This document shows positions 32,572-41,465 of a DNA stretch of 64,000 nt, one piece after another. This DNA comes from Nostoc sp. TH1S01 (GTDB lineage Bacteria; Cyanobacteriota; Cyanobacteriia; Cyanobacteriales; Nostocaceae). The first letter of the stretch is position 1. Each line of letters starts with the position of its first letter. A model generated the notes under the pieces. It was not told where the DNA came from. It saw only the letters and a program-made list of their open reading frames with translations, and did no database searches. The stretch lies in contig JAGKSW010000052.1 in NCBI GenBank assembly GCA_018993265.1, positions 1-64,000 on the forward strand. The letters are read 5' to 3'. The position numbers were made by a program, and so were the translations under genes.

Positions 32572-33186
32572 ATGAATCATCTACATCCTGAATTTGATAA
32601 TAACCTGACTATTCAGCAGCAAATAGGCGATCGGCCTTTTGTCTTAAATGTCAGTGATAATCTTCCTCGCAAACAGTTGGATATTCTTCTAGAAACCTAT
32701 GCGCGTCTGCGGTATCATCACCCAGAATTATTATTGGTGAGAGTCGGCCCAGAATGGGAACCAGAAATGCAGGCACGAATCGAGCGATTAGGCATTCGTT
32801 ATGGTATCCGATTGTTCTCTCAACTAGAACAACAAGATTTAGTAGAACTTTATCAACGCGCAGCAATAGTGTTAATCACTAGTGAAAGCGAAAGTTTGGA
32901 TCTACCTTTGGTTTGTCGTCACGTAGCTGTAGTAAGCGATGTACCCGTACTGCAAGAAGTAGAAGAAAACACTGTGGTTTACTGTCGAATTGACAAGCCA
33001 GATGTTTGGGCTAATACCATCACCCGTTTACTCCATCATCTAGAAGCAGCCTTGGGATTATCTCTGCGATTAAACTCAGGAAAAAAATCTTCTTGGTCAT
33101 CTCATCCTGAGAACATCACTCAACTCAATAACCATTACAAGTTTTTGCCTCATGAAAGTACTGCATATAATCAGTTTGCATGGTAG
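32572..33186 (+). pseudogene. Truncated GT4-family glycosyltransferase
   Basis: 204 residues that look like only the C-terminal half of a GT4 glycosyltransferase: FVLNVSDNLPRKQLDILLET, LLLVRVGPEWEPEMQARIER and LVELYQRAAIVLITSESES. The N-terminal acceptor domain is missing. The donor-site region is shortened, so the usual GFGLP-x-EA-ACG stretch is reduced to SLDLPLVCRHVAVVSDVPVL. The open frame is intact and may still be translated, but catalysis is doubtful. The next sequence, from ATG 33152, reads MKVLHIISLHGSL, like the start of another GT4 gene that is cut off by a repeat. Confidence 0.65.
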
Positions 33187-33228
33187 TTTAATGGCTCTTG
33201 CAGCTGCTAAACCGAGTCTAGAGCATCG

Positions 33229-33345
33229 ATTCAGTAATCAAAAACCTAACCCCCCAGCCCCCTTCCCTGGTAGGGAAGGGGGAGCCAAACTCCCCTCTCC
33301 TCGTAGGAGAGGGGTAGGGGGAGAGGTTCTTTCAAGATTACTGAA
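33229..33345. repeat. CCCCCAGCCCCCTTCCC-type foldback repeat
   Basis: GATTCAGTAATC near 33228-33239 is roughly mirrored by GATTACTGAATTGG near 33334-33347. Inside are nested hairpins CCCTTCCCTGGTAGGGAAGG and CTCCTCGTAGGAGAG. It is a common cyanobacterial intergenic repeat. It interrupts the apparent start of a glycosyltransferase gene at 33152. Confidence 0.8.
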
Positions 33346-33380
33346 TTGGTGTTCTAGGAACAGATATTAAAGGAGTGTAA

Positions 33381-34658
33381 ATGAACTGGACGCGAACTCT
33401 ACAAAAACGTCTGTTCCAAGACCGCTTCATCCGTAATATTGGTTGGATGGGGGCGGCAGAATTAGTCATTCGAGTCTTTAGACTGGTCACGACTGTGATT
33501 CTGGCGCGGTTCCTCAGTCCAGAAGATTATGGACTTGCAGCCATTGTCTTAATGACTTATGAATTTATTCGTGTTTTCACCCGTAATGGCATAGCCGATA
33601 AAATTATTCAAGCAGATGCCTCTGAAGTAGAGGATTTATGCCGTACTGCTTACGGTTTGAATTGGTTAATTGCTGGTGTTTTATTGATCGTGCAGTGTTT
33701 GGCATCCTTGGCGATCGCCAAGTTCTATAATAATTCCCAACTCATCCTCCCTATTTGTTTAATCGCCATTACCTATCTCATCTATCCCTTGGGAATGGTG
33801 CAAACAGCCTTAATTAGAAGAGAAAACCGCCTCAACATTTTGGCATTGATTACTTCGGTGCAAGTATCTACAGATAACGTTTTGACAGCCATCTTGGCCT
33901 TATCGGGGATGGGAATGTGGGCGATTGTTTTACCAAAATTTCTAGTGGCTCCTATTTGGATTATTCTTGCTTTTAAATATCATCCTTGGCGAATGACTCA
34001 ATCTCTGAGCTTTGCGAAAGGCCGACAAATTACTTCCTTTGGCTCCCGTGTTTTGGGGATTGAGTTACTCTCTATCTTTCGAGAAAACGTGGATTATTTG
34101 TTGATTGGTCGGTTTGTCGGTGTGCAAGCTTTAGGTGTATATTATTTTGCTTTTAATGCCGGATTAGGACTGAGCCTGAGTGTAATAAATGCTATCAGGG
34201 TATCATTATTTTCTGATTTATGTGACCTTAATTCTCAAGCCAGCTTATTTGCTCAACGCTATATGCAAAGCCTACGTAAAATAGCTGTGATTATTGTGCC
34301 GCTAGTCATATTCCAATCAAGTTTAGCGCCCTTCTACGTTCCCTTAGTATTTGGAAATCAATGGGTTGAGCGCGGAGCCTTACCAATTTTAATTTTGATT
34401 TGTTGTTCGGCTTTATCTCGTCCCTTTGCTGATGCAGCTTCCTTGATGTTTCGTGCTTTTGGTCAGCCGCAAATCGAATTGCGTTGGAATCTGATATTTA
34501 CTGTTTGTCTAGCCACCGCTATATGGATAGGAACACAGTGGGGTATTTTAGGAGCCGCAATTGCTGTGATGACAACTCACCTAACTTTGCAACCTTTATA
34601 TACTCTTTGGGCGACTCGTCAGACTCTACCTAAATTTGTGCAGGAGGCGCAGATATGA
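33381..34658 (+). CDS. Wzx/RfbX-type polysaccharide flippase
   Basis: 425 residues, about 12 to 14 membrane helices, MOP superfamily. The N-terminus (FIRNIGWMGAAELVIRVFRL, then ARFLSPEDYGLAAIVLMTYE) is typical of the MviN/Wzx exporters of the WzxC group. It flips lipid-linked oligosaccharide across the inner membrane. A clear AGGAG lies 9 bases before the ATG. Its stop overlaps the next glycosyltransferase start by 4 bases. Confidence 0.9.
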   Translation: MNWTRTLQKRLFQDRFIRNIGWMGAAELVIRVFRLVTTVILARFLSPEDYGLAAIVLMTYEFIRVFTRNGIADKIIQADASEVEDLCRTAYGLNWLIAGVLLIVQCLASLAIAKFYNNSQLILPICLIAITYLIYPLGMVQTALIRRENRLNILALITSVQVSTDNVLTAILALSGMGMWAIVLPKFLVAPIWIILAFKYHPWRMTQSLSFAKGRQITSFGSRVLGIELLSIFRENVDYLLIGRFVGVQALGVYYFAFNAGLGLSLSVINAIRVSLFSDLCDLNSQASLFAQRYMQSLRKIAVIIVPLVIFQSSLAPFYVPLVFGNQWVERGALPILILICCSALSRPFADAASLMFRAFGQPQIELRWNLIFTVCLATAIWIGTQWGILGAAIAVMTTHLTLQPLYTLWATRQTLPKFVQEAQI

Positions 34659-35620
34659 ATGCAACTAGCCCAATGGTATCAGTCGTGATTCCTGCTTACA
34701 ATGCTGCTCAGTTTTTACCAGATGCGATCGCCTCTGTACAACAACAAACCTTTGCTGATTGGGAACTATTGATAGTTAACGATGGTTCTACAGATGACAC
34801 AATAGAAGTTATCCGAGAATATCAAAAAAATAGCGATCGCATTCATTTGATCAATCAACCAAATCAAGGTGTTTCCACTGCTCGCAATCATGGAGTAGAA
34901 AACAGTCAAGGTCAAATCATCGCCTTTCTTGACGCTGATGATCAATGGTATCCCGACAAACTCAGCCAACACCTAACACATCTGCAATCAAATCCCCGTT
35001 TAGGAGTCAGCTTTGCCCAAGTCGAAATTCTCAATCAGACTAGTGAACCAACCGGACAGATTTCTAGTTCTCGTTTAACCCAATTAAAACCAGAATATTT
35101 CCTCTCGGAAAACCCTACTACCACCACTTCTAACTGGGTAATTCGTAAAGAAGTTTTTACGCAAGTAGGAGGATTCAGCCCAGAAATGAGTTATTCCGAA
35201 GATTTGGAATGGCTACTCAGAGTCATCTGTACAACTGATTGGCAAATAGCCGGGATTAACCAAGTTTTGACGCGCTATCGTACAAGTTCCAGTGGACTTT
35301 CCTCCCAGTTATATCGTATGGAAGCAGGCTGGAACCAACTCATAGCCAAAGCCAGAATCTATGCACCCCAATTAGTTGAGCGTCACTTTGCTTTAGCCCA
35401 AGCTGTACATCTGCGTTATTTAGCCCGTCGTGCTTTTCGTCTGCAATTACCTGCTAAAGTCGGTATTGATTTTATCAGTCGTGCCTTACATTCAGATTGG
35501 CGATTGTTGTTTCATCAACCGCAACGTACTTTATTGACTTTGGTAGCGGTATTTGCAAAGTTGTTAATAGAAAAGCTATCTATCACATCCCAACCAGCAC
35601 AGCCAAGGTTAAAAATTTGA
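34655..35620 (+). CDS. GT2-family glycosyltransferase
   Basis: 321 residues. GT-A fold: VSVVIPAYNAAQFLPDAIASV, then LIVNDGSTDDT and AFLDADDQW (the DxD-like metal site), with a later acidic region SYSEDLEWLLRV. It adds a sugar from a nucleotide donor during repeat-unit assembly. It is coupled to the flippase by a 4-base overlap. A similar enzyme, probably a paralogue, is at 35923; the C-terminal segments (LRYLARRAFRLQLP here, LRYLARRAVRQRSP there) match closely. Confidence 0.9.
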   Translation: MNATSPMVSVVIPAYNAAQFLPDAIASVQQQTFADWELLIVNDGSTDDTIEVIREYQKNSDRIHLINQPNQGVSTARNHGVENSQGQIIAFLDADDQWYPDKLSQHLTHLQSNPRLGVSFAQVEILNQTSEPTGQISSSRLTQLKPEYFLSENPTTTTSNWVIRKEVFTQVGGFSPEMSYSEDLEWLLRVICTTDWQIAGINQVLTRYRTSSSGLSSQLYRMEAGWNQLIAKARIYAPQLVERHFALAQAVHLRYLARRAFRLQLPAKVGIDFISRALHSDWRLLFHQPQRTLLTLVAVFAKLLIEKLSITSQPAQPRLKI

Positions 35621-35922
35621 ACTATGGTAGGTGACAGGTTACAGGTAATAGGTTACAGAGTTAAATCTCATAAATAACTGGGCTATGGCTATCAATATGA
35701 ATTAGGCTCAAAATCGCTTCAATAATTGCCTTTTCCTCAAGATAATAAGACTTACACAAAAAATTTCTGACACTTTCTTTTATCCCTCCGTGTCCTCCCG
35801 AAGTTTGCTCAACGCGGGGAACCCGCGCACGCAACTTCTCTCTGCGTCTGTGTGGTTCGATATTTCAATTACTTGCGTCTAAGTCCTGACGATAAATCTT
35901 CACACCAACTCAATTACACACT
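35621..35922. other. 302-base intergenic region with repeats
   Basis: It has GGTTACAGGTAATAGGTTAC tandem heptamer-like units (35637-35656) and CCGTGTCCTCCCGAAGTTTG/CTCTGCGTCTGTG dispersed repeat sequence (about 35785-35852). No gene or terminator was recognised. Confidence 0.5.
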
Positions 35923-36993
35923 ATGAATTTATCTGTGATTATTCCGGTTTATAACTCGGAAAGTTCAGTTGCAGAAACGCTTCATTCCGTCTTAGCGCAA
36001 ACTTACCGCGACTTTGAAATTATCATTGTTGACGATGGTTGCACAGATAAAAGCATTGATATCTGCAAAAGCTTTGATGATCCGCGCATCAAAATTATCC
36101 AGCAACAGAATCGTGGACTGGCTGGGGCGAGAAATACGGGTATTCGTCATGCTCAAGGTGAATACTTAGCTTTTATTGATAGTGATGATTTGTGGCTACC
36201 GCAGAAGTTAGAAAAACATATACAACATTTTGCGCGATCGCCCAATGTGGGAGTGAGTTTTTCTCGTTCTAGCTTGATTGATGACCAGGGTAAACCTCTG
36301 GGAATTTATCAAATGCCCAAATTGACAGATATTACACCCGAATATTTATTCTGCCGCAATCCTATCAGTAATGGTTCTGCGGTAGTAATTCGACGGGCGG
36401 TTTTGGATGAAATTAAGTTTCCAGAAAATCTCTATGGAGAGGTTGAAGACTTTTACTTTGACGATCGCTTTCGTCAATCGGAAGATATTGAATGTTGGCT
36501 GAGAATTGCCTTACAAACTAATTGGCAGATAGAAGGCATACCCGAAGCTCTGACTCTCTACCGCGTCAATATGGGTGGTTTATCGGCAAATATTCTCAAG
36601 CAATATGAATCTTGGGAAAAAATTATCGTGAAAACCCAAGTTTATCATCCTGATTTTGTTGAAAAATGCGGAAATAAAGCTAGAGCTTACCAATTGCGAT
36701 ACTTAGCACGTCGGGCTGTCAGACAGCGATCGCCAGAAATAGCTGTTAGTCTTCTGCATCAAGCTGTCAAAACCTATTGGCGAATTCTGTTAGAAGAACC
36801 TCGACGCACTTTCATTTCTTTGAGTGCAGCTTATTTACTGTGGATGCTGCCGAAAAATATCTATCAACAACTAGAACAATTGATGATGCAAATCACTGGT
36901 ATCACTCAAAAACGACGTATTCAAAAAGAAGAAGTCAGAAGTCAAAATCAAATAAATTCCCCCCTTTTTCAGGAGAGGCTCAAGGGGATATAA
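35923..36993 (+). CDS. GT2-family glycosyltransferase
   Basis: 356 residues. LSVIIPVYNSESSVAETLHS, IIVDDGCTDKS and AFIDSDDLW mark the GT-A domain; QSEDIECWLRIAL is the later acidic motif. The C-terminal ~110 residues match the paralogue at 34655, which suggests a tandem duplication. The last ~20 codons (RIQKEEVRSQNQINS...) look like an extension into repeat-type sequence. It belongs to the exopolysaccharide locus. Confidence 0.9.
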   Translation: MNLSVIIPVYNSESSVAETLHSVLAQTYRDFEIIIVDDGCTDKSIDICKSFDDPRIKIIQQQNRGLAGARNTGIRHAQGEYLAFIDSDDLWLPQKLEKHIQHFARSPNVGVSFSRSSLIDDQGKPLGIYQMPKLTDITPEYLFCRNPISNGSAVVIRRAVLDEIKFPENLYGEVEDFYFDDRFRQSEDIECWLRIALQTNWQIEGIPEALTLYRVNMGGLSANILKQYESWEKIIVKTQVYHPDFVEKCGNKARAYQLRYLARRAVRQRSPEIAVSLLHQAVKTYWRILLEEPRRTFISLSAAYLLWMLPKNIYQQLEQLMMQITGITQKRRIQKEEVRSQNQINSPLFQERLKGI

Positions 36994-37053
36994 ATACAGT
37001 CTGTTACTTTACAAACATCTTCAAAACAATCAATCTGAAGAAAAGAATCATTT

Positions 37054-37509
37054 ATGAAAGTTTTACTTGTTTGCTCTTCTGGTGGGCATTTTAAAGGACT
37101 CCAACAACTGCATCATTTCTGGAAAAATCATGAACGAATTTGGGTAACTTTTCATACTGCTACAACAGAAGCTGCTTTAACTGGAGAAAAAGTGTACTGG
37201 GCTTATAGTCCAACAAATCGCAATCTTCCTAATTTATTGAGGAATATGTTATTGGCTTTTAAAGTAATCAATGAAACCAGACCACAACTCATCTTATCTA
37301 CAGGTGCAGGTGTTGCTGTTCCTTTTTTAATTGTAGGGAAACTCTTTGGCAGTCAAACAGTATTTGTAGAATCGGTAACACGAATTAAGACTTTGAGTTT
37401 ATCCGCCAAGTTAGTATTACCTTTTTTGAATGTTTTGTATGTGCAGTGGCCACAACTGCAAGCTCGCTATCCCCAAGCCGAACTCATTACACCCCAGGAA
37501 AGTTTATGA
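37054..37509 (+). CDS. Alg14-like (PssD/EpsE-type) glycosyltransferase subunit
   Basis: 151 residues. N-terminal MKVLLVCSSGGHFKGLQQLH and TRPQLILSTGAGVAVPFLIVGK match Alg14-type proteins, the membrane-anchoring subunit that recruits an Alg13-like catalytic partner. The partner is encoded next, with a 4-base ATGA overlap. In bacteria such pairs (for example PssD/PssE and CpsF/CpsG types) add the second sugar of a repeat unit. Confidence 0.88.
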   Translation: MKVLLVCSSGGHFKGLQQLHHFWKNHERIWVTFHTATTEAALTGEKVYWAYSPTNRNLPNLLRNMLLAFKVINETRPQLILSTGAGVAVPFLIVGKLFGSQTVFVESVTRIKTLSLSAKLVLPFLNVLYVQWPQLQARYPQAELITPQESL

Positions 37510-38018
37510 TTTTAGTCACAGTTGGTACAGAACAATATCCTTTTAATCGCCTCATGTCTTGGATTGAAGTATTGCTAGAAACTGAATTAATTCAAGAAGA
37601 AATAGTTGTGCAGTATGGTAATTCGACGATTTTACCTGCTGGCGCAAAAGTTTATCGTTTTGTCAAAGAAGATAAATTTCAGGAGTTGATTAATCAAGCA
37701 AGAATTGTGATTGCTCATTGTGGAGAAGGCACTTTATTACTGCTAGATTCTCTAGAGAAACCTTATATTTTAGTATCTCGCAGCCAGAGATATCAAGAAC
37801 ACGTCGATGATCATCAAGTAGAACTAGCTTTAGCACTATCACAAATCAATGTTCCGATTGCTTGGTCGCCTGGTGATTTAATGCGATTTATCAATGAACC
37901 TAGAAAAGTATCTCTGGCAGAAATTTCTCAAGCTTCAGCACAGGCTATTTGCGAAAGTCTCCACAACCGTTTTGCTCAACCTCTTAAAACAGAACTATCA
38001 GTAGGTATATCCAGATGA
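37506..38018 (+). CDS. Alg13-like (PssE-type) glycosyltransferase subunit
   Basis: 170 residues from ATG 37506, which overlaps the Alg14-like stop; the open frame reaches further upstream, but those codons read in the other gene. MILVTVGTEQYPFNRLMSWI and IVIAHCGEGTLLLLDSLEKPYILVSRSQ are the Glyco_tran_28-type donor-binding motifs. It would be the catalytic partner of the preceding protein. Its stop overlaps the next start by 4 bases. Confidence 0.88.
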   Translation: MILVTVGTEQYPFNRLMSWIEVLLETELIQEEIVVQYGNSTILPAGAKVYRFVKEDKFQELINQARIVIAHCGEGTLLLLDSLEKPYILVSRSQRYQEHVDDHQVELALALSQINVPIAWSPGDLMRFINEPRKVSLAEISQASAQAICESLHNRFAQPLKTELSVGISR

Positions 38019-39016
38019 GCAGTCTTAACGCTAAAACTCCATTTTCTCTAGTTACTACTCGCATGAATAGCACTTTATTAGTGCAGTTACCACCAAGATT
38101 AACTGTGATTGATGCTGTTGCTTTTAGAAAATATTTTCAACAATGGATTGAAGACTCTAATTTGACAAAAATTATCTTAGATTTTGGTCAAACTACAGTG
38201 ATTGATAGTAGTGGCGTGGGGTCATTAATTAGTAACCATAAATCTGCACAAGTAAAAAACATTCAGTTACTTTTTTGGAGTGTACAACCACAGGTGAAAT
38301 TAGCTTTTGCCTTGGGAGGTTTAGAGCAGATATTTAATATCGAGGCGAATACGGAAGCTATAGTTCCTACAGTAAATCGCCGAATTGAACAGCGTCCACC
38401 CTTAACTCATCCTTCGGTGCGATCGCCAATCAAACGAGCCATTGATATTATTGGTGCGATTATTGGCTTGGCTGTGACGGCTTTACTCTTTATACCGATT
38501 GCGATCGCCATTAAACTTGATAGTCCAGGGCCAGTGCTGTTGAGTGAAATTCGCTGTGGTTGGATGGGGCGACGGTTTCGTACTTGGAAGTTTCGTTCGA
38601 TGGTGACAAATGCTGAAGTTCTCAACGCTACTGTTGCTCACCAAACTTCTGAAGCTTTTTTTCATGATGAGCATGACCCACGCATTACCCCTGTTGGTCG
38701 CTTCCTTCGTAGAACCAGTTTAGATGAATTTCCCCAATTTTGGAATGTTCTTATCGGCGATATGAGCTTGCTAGGGACGCGTCCACCAACACCCGAAGAG
38801 TTAGAAAAATACGAAGTGAGTAATTGGCAAAGATTGGATGTTAGGCCGGGACTGAGTGGCGAGTGGCAAGTTAATGGTCGTTCAAAAATCCGTAACTTTG
38901 AGGATGTGATTGAACTAGATTTGCGTTATCAACAGAATTGGAGTTTACTCTATGATTTTAAATTAATGCTCAAAACAATTCCTGTGATTTTCCATAAAGA
39001 TTCAGGGGCAGTTTAA
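38015..39016 (+). CDS. STAS-domain fused to undecaprenyl-phosphate sugar phosphotransferase
   Basis: 333 residues in two parts. Residues ~16-120 are a STAS/anti-sigma-antagonist domain with IILDFGQTTVIDSSGVGSLI, where D64-S65-S66-G67 holds the expected phosphorylatable serine. Residues ~136-333 are a bacterial sugar transferase: one membrane helix (about 142-166), PGPVLLSEIRCGWMGRRFRTWKFRSM, DEFPQFWNVLIGDMSLLGTRP and RPGLSGEWQVNGRS. The enzyme would start repeat-unit synthesis on the lipid carrier. The fused STAS domain, with an RsbW-like kinase gene directly after (no gap), suggests that phosphorylation controls initiation of exopolysaccharide synthesis. Confidence 0.9.
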   Translation: MSSLNAKTPFSLVTTRMNSTLLVQLPPRLTVIDAVAFRKYFQQWIEDSNLTKIILDFGQTTVIDSSGVGSLISNHKSAQVKNIQLLFWSVQPQVKLAFALGGLEQIFNIEANTEAIVPTVNRRIEQRPPLTHPSVRSPIKRAIDIIGAIIGLAVTALLFIPIAIAIKLDSPGPVLLSEIRCGWMGRRFRTWKFRSMVTNAEVLNATVAHQTSEAFFHDEHDPRITPVGRFLRRTSLDEFPQFWNVLIGDMSLLGTRPPTPEELEKYEVSNWQRLDVRPGLSGEWQVNGRSKIRNFEDVIELDLRYQQNWSLLYDFKLMLKTIPVIFHKDSGAV

Positions 39017-39490
39017 ATGCCACTGGAAACAGATTCATTGATTCGTCAATCTACCCTACAAGTTGCCAGCAATTTAGATGCAATTGTTACGGTGGTAGAG
39101 TGGTTTGATCAATTCAACTGTAAACAACTACCTTTTCAAATGTGGATTGAAGGCCAAACTGCATTAGTAGAGGGGTTTACTAATGTGGTTCGCCATGCCC
39201 ATAAACACCTAAATCCACAACCGCCTGTTGAGTTAGCAGCGGCAATTTCATCTGATGAATATTTCCAAATTTATATTTGGGATCAAGGTGAGATTTTTAA
39301 TTTAGAAGCAGAGCTGGAAAAACTCAATCAACAAATAAGCGATCGCAATTTCAACCCTTTAGATCATGAAGCTCACTGGGGGTGTATTTTTCTCTTAAAG
39401 CTCAGGAAAAATTATGGTTGGAATGTCAGTTATATTCGTGAATCAGGAGAGAGAAACTGTTTGTTACTCAAGAAAAAAATAAACTTTTAA
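39017..39490 (+). CDS. RsbW-like anti-sigma/serine kinase (HATPase)
   Basis: 157 residues. GHKL ATPase features: N-box EGFTNVVRHAH, G1-like IYIWDQGEIFN, and the later GCIFLLKLRKNYGWNVSY. RsbW/SpoIIAB-type kinases phosphorylate a Ser in STAS proteins. It starts immediately after the STAS-sugar transferase and is followed by the tandem STAS gene, so it has two likely substrates in the same locus. HmpW/HmpV-type partner switching controls motility and polysaccharide in Nostoc; orthology here is not shown. Confidence 0.85.
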   Translation: MPLETDSLIRQSTLQVASNLDAIVTVVEWFDQFNCKQLPFQMWIEGQTALVEGFTNVVRHAHKHLNPQPPVELAAAISSDEYFQIYIWDQGEIFNLEAELEKLNQQISDRNFNPLDHEAHWGCIFLLKLRKNYGWNVSYIRESGERNCLLLKKKINF

Positions 39491-39601
39491 ATCATTATTA
39501 TTAATAATGGGCATGAGGTATAGCGTTCTGTTAGTCTAAAATTCCTCATGTCCAAACTTCTTTAAGTGATTATCACACTAATGGTATTTTCCACAAAGAT
39601 T

Positions 39602-40252
39602 ATGAATTCCAAAGTAAAAGTTATTAAACCTAGTGGGATTTTTGATGGTAGAAAAGGCAGGCAAGTCAACGAAAGAGTTATTAATTTAATCGACTCTGGT
39701 TTCAAAACTTTTTTGATTGATTTTCAAAGCGTTAACTTTATGGATAGTGCTGGATTTGGTACCCTAATTTTAACCTTGAAAACAGTTAAAGATAAACAAG
39801 GTCGGCTAGGAATTTGTGCCATCAATGATCAAATTAGCATGATTCTAGACATTAGTGGTACAGCAACAGCCTTTGAAGTATTTTCTGACCAGGAATCATT
39901 TGTCAAAACAGTTAATCAAGTTATGACTTCTAAAGTAAAAGTTATTAAGCCTAGCGGAATTTTTGATGGCAAAAAAGGTAGACAAATTAACGAGCGTGTC
40001 AGCAAATTACTTGACTCTGGGTTTACAACTTTTTTGATTGATTTTCAAGCCGTTAATTTTATGGATAGTGCTGGGTTTGGCACCTTAATTTTAACTTTGA
40101 AAACAGTTAAAGATCATCAAGGGCATCTCAGCCTTTGTGGAATTAACGAGCAGATTAAAATGATTCTAGATATTAGTGGTACCACAAACGCTTTTGAAAT
40201 ATTTCCTGACCAAGAATCATTTATCAAAAAAGCTACTCAATACCAAACTTAA
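39602..40252 (+). CDS. Tandem STAS-domain anti-sigma factor antagonist
   Basis: 216 residues from ATG 39602 (MNSKVKVIKPSGIFDG). Two nearly identical STAS domains, each about 107 residues, begin at 39602 and 39923; the repeat period is 321 bases. Both contain VNFMDSAGFGTLILTLKTVK with the phosphorylatable Ser in DSAGFG. It is a probable substrate of the RsbW-like kinase and of the RsbU-like phosphatase encoded convergently (20-base overlap at the 3' ends). A double antagonist from recent duplication is unusual. Confidence 0.9.
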   Translation: MNSKVKVIKPSGIFDGRKGRQVNERVINLIDSGFKTFLIDFQSVNFMDSAGFGTLILTLKTVKDKQGRLGICAINDQISMILDISGTATAFEVFSDQESFVKTVNQVMTSKVKVIKPSGIFDGKKGRQINERVSKLLDSGFTTFLIDFQAVNFMDSAGFGTLILTLKTVKDHQGHLSLCGINEQIKMILDISGTTNAFEIFPDQESFIKKATQYQT

Positions 40253-41417
40253 CTTCTAATAAAGAGAAATCATCGTTAAAAATTTGGCTACCTGTTGTAC
40301 TTTTAACTGCATCTAAAATTACATCTAAATCTGTAGAGAATTGCTGATGACATAAAGTAAGTAAATTGATAAAGCTGTGTAAATTCCACATCTTGCCATC
40401 AGACTTTTCGACTTCGTAAATGCCATCACTAAACACATACAGTTTACTACCCGATTTAATGTCACATACCGCATGATAATATTGGTGTGTGGCATATACT
40501 CCAATAGGTACGTTGCGGGTCATTAATTGTTCTACCTGTAAATCAGATGCTGTGGCAGGCGACAATAATATAGCGGGAGGATGACCTGCACTAGCATAGG
40601 TTAGCTGAGAAGAAATCCTATTAAAAACTCCATACCAGATAGTAAAGTATTGGTAGTTTTGCTGATCCATTTGAAACACTTTATTTAAGCTTTGGAAAAC
40701 TTCAGATGGATTATAAAGACTAGCCTGGGGGAGAGATTGCGATCGCAACAGATTATGTATCGAAATTGAAGGTAGCGCCGCAGCTAATCCATGACCGGAT
40801 ACATCAAGTAAATACATGACTAAATTATCTTCATCTAGCCAATAATAATCAAAACAATCACCACCCAATTGACGGCAGGGGAAAAATCGAGAATTGATGG
40901 TAATTTCTCCTGATAGGGGTTGGGGAAGAATAGATTTTACATAATCAGCAGCTTCACTTAATTCTGTTTCTAAGAGTTGTTTTTGGGTTTGTAAATCTTG
41001 CGCTAACTTCTGAAGTTCTTGATTTGCCTGATATAGTCTGAGTCCGGCTCGGACGCGAGCTTTTAATTCATTCACCTCAATGGGTTTGCTCAAGAAATCA
41101 TCTGCGCCTGTATCTAAACCTTCAACTCGGTCTTCTACAGCTTTGCGTGAGGTGAGCAAAATAAAGAATGCCGCTGAAAGAGAAGGCTCAGATTTAATTT
41201 TGCGGCATAGTTCTAAGCCATCCATTTCTTCCATTTGCCAATCAGAAATAATCAGCGCCGGATTATGTTGATAAGCTTGTTCTAATCCTTGTATACCAGT
41301 TGATGCCAGAATTACCTCATATCCCTGAGATTGTAGAGCTTGTTTTAAAACTATTTGAATCAGGCGATCATCATCAATTACTAAGATTTTGAATGGAGAA
41401 TTTGAGGTTTCAGACAT
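40233..41417 (-). CDS. Response-regulator PP2C-type (RsbU-like) phosphatase
   Basis: 394 residues. A receiver domain (about 10-125) with phospho-Asp in LIISDWQMEEMDG, LLTSRKAVEDRVEG and KPIEVNELKARV, then a coiled-coil linker, then a SpoIIE/PP2C domain (about 175-394) with CRQLGGDCFDYYWLDEDNLV, LDVSGHGLAAALPS and the late metal site NDDFSLLEVKF. It would dephosphorylate STAS proteins when its receiver is phosphorylated and so closes a partner-switching loop with the neighbours. Confidence 0.92.
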   Translation of the reverse strand: MSETSNSPFKILVIDDDRLIQIVLKQALQSQGYEVILASTGIQGLEQAYQHNPALIISDWQMEEMDGLELCRKIKSEPSLSAAFFILLTSRKAVEDRVEGLDTGADDFLSKPIEVNELKARVRAGLRLYQANQELQKLAQDLQTQKQLLETELSEAADYVKSILPQPLSGEITINSRFFPCRQLGGDCFDYYWLDEDNLVMYLLDVSGHGLAAALPSISIHNLLRSQSLPQASLYNPSEVFQSLNKVFQMDQQNYQYFTIWYGVFNRISSQLTYASAGHPPAILLSPATASDLQVEQLMTRNVPIGVYATHQYYHAVCDIKSGSKLYVFSDGIYEVEKSDGKMWNLHSFINLLTLCHQQFSTDLDVILDAVKSTTGSQIFNDDFSLLEVKFGIE

Positions 41418-41465
41418 ATTTTATAAAAATTAATATATTTTGCTATGAAAAAATTTTCTAGTTGA

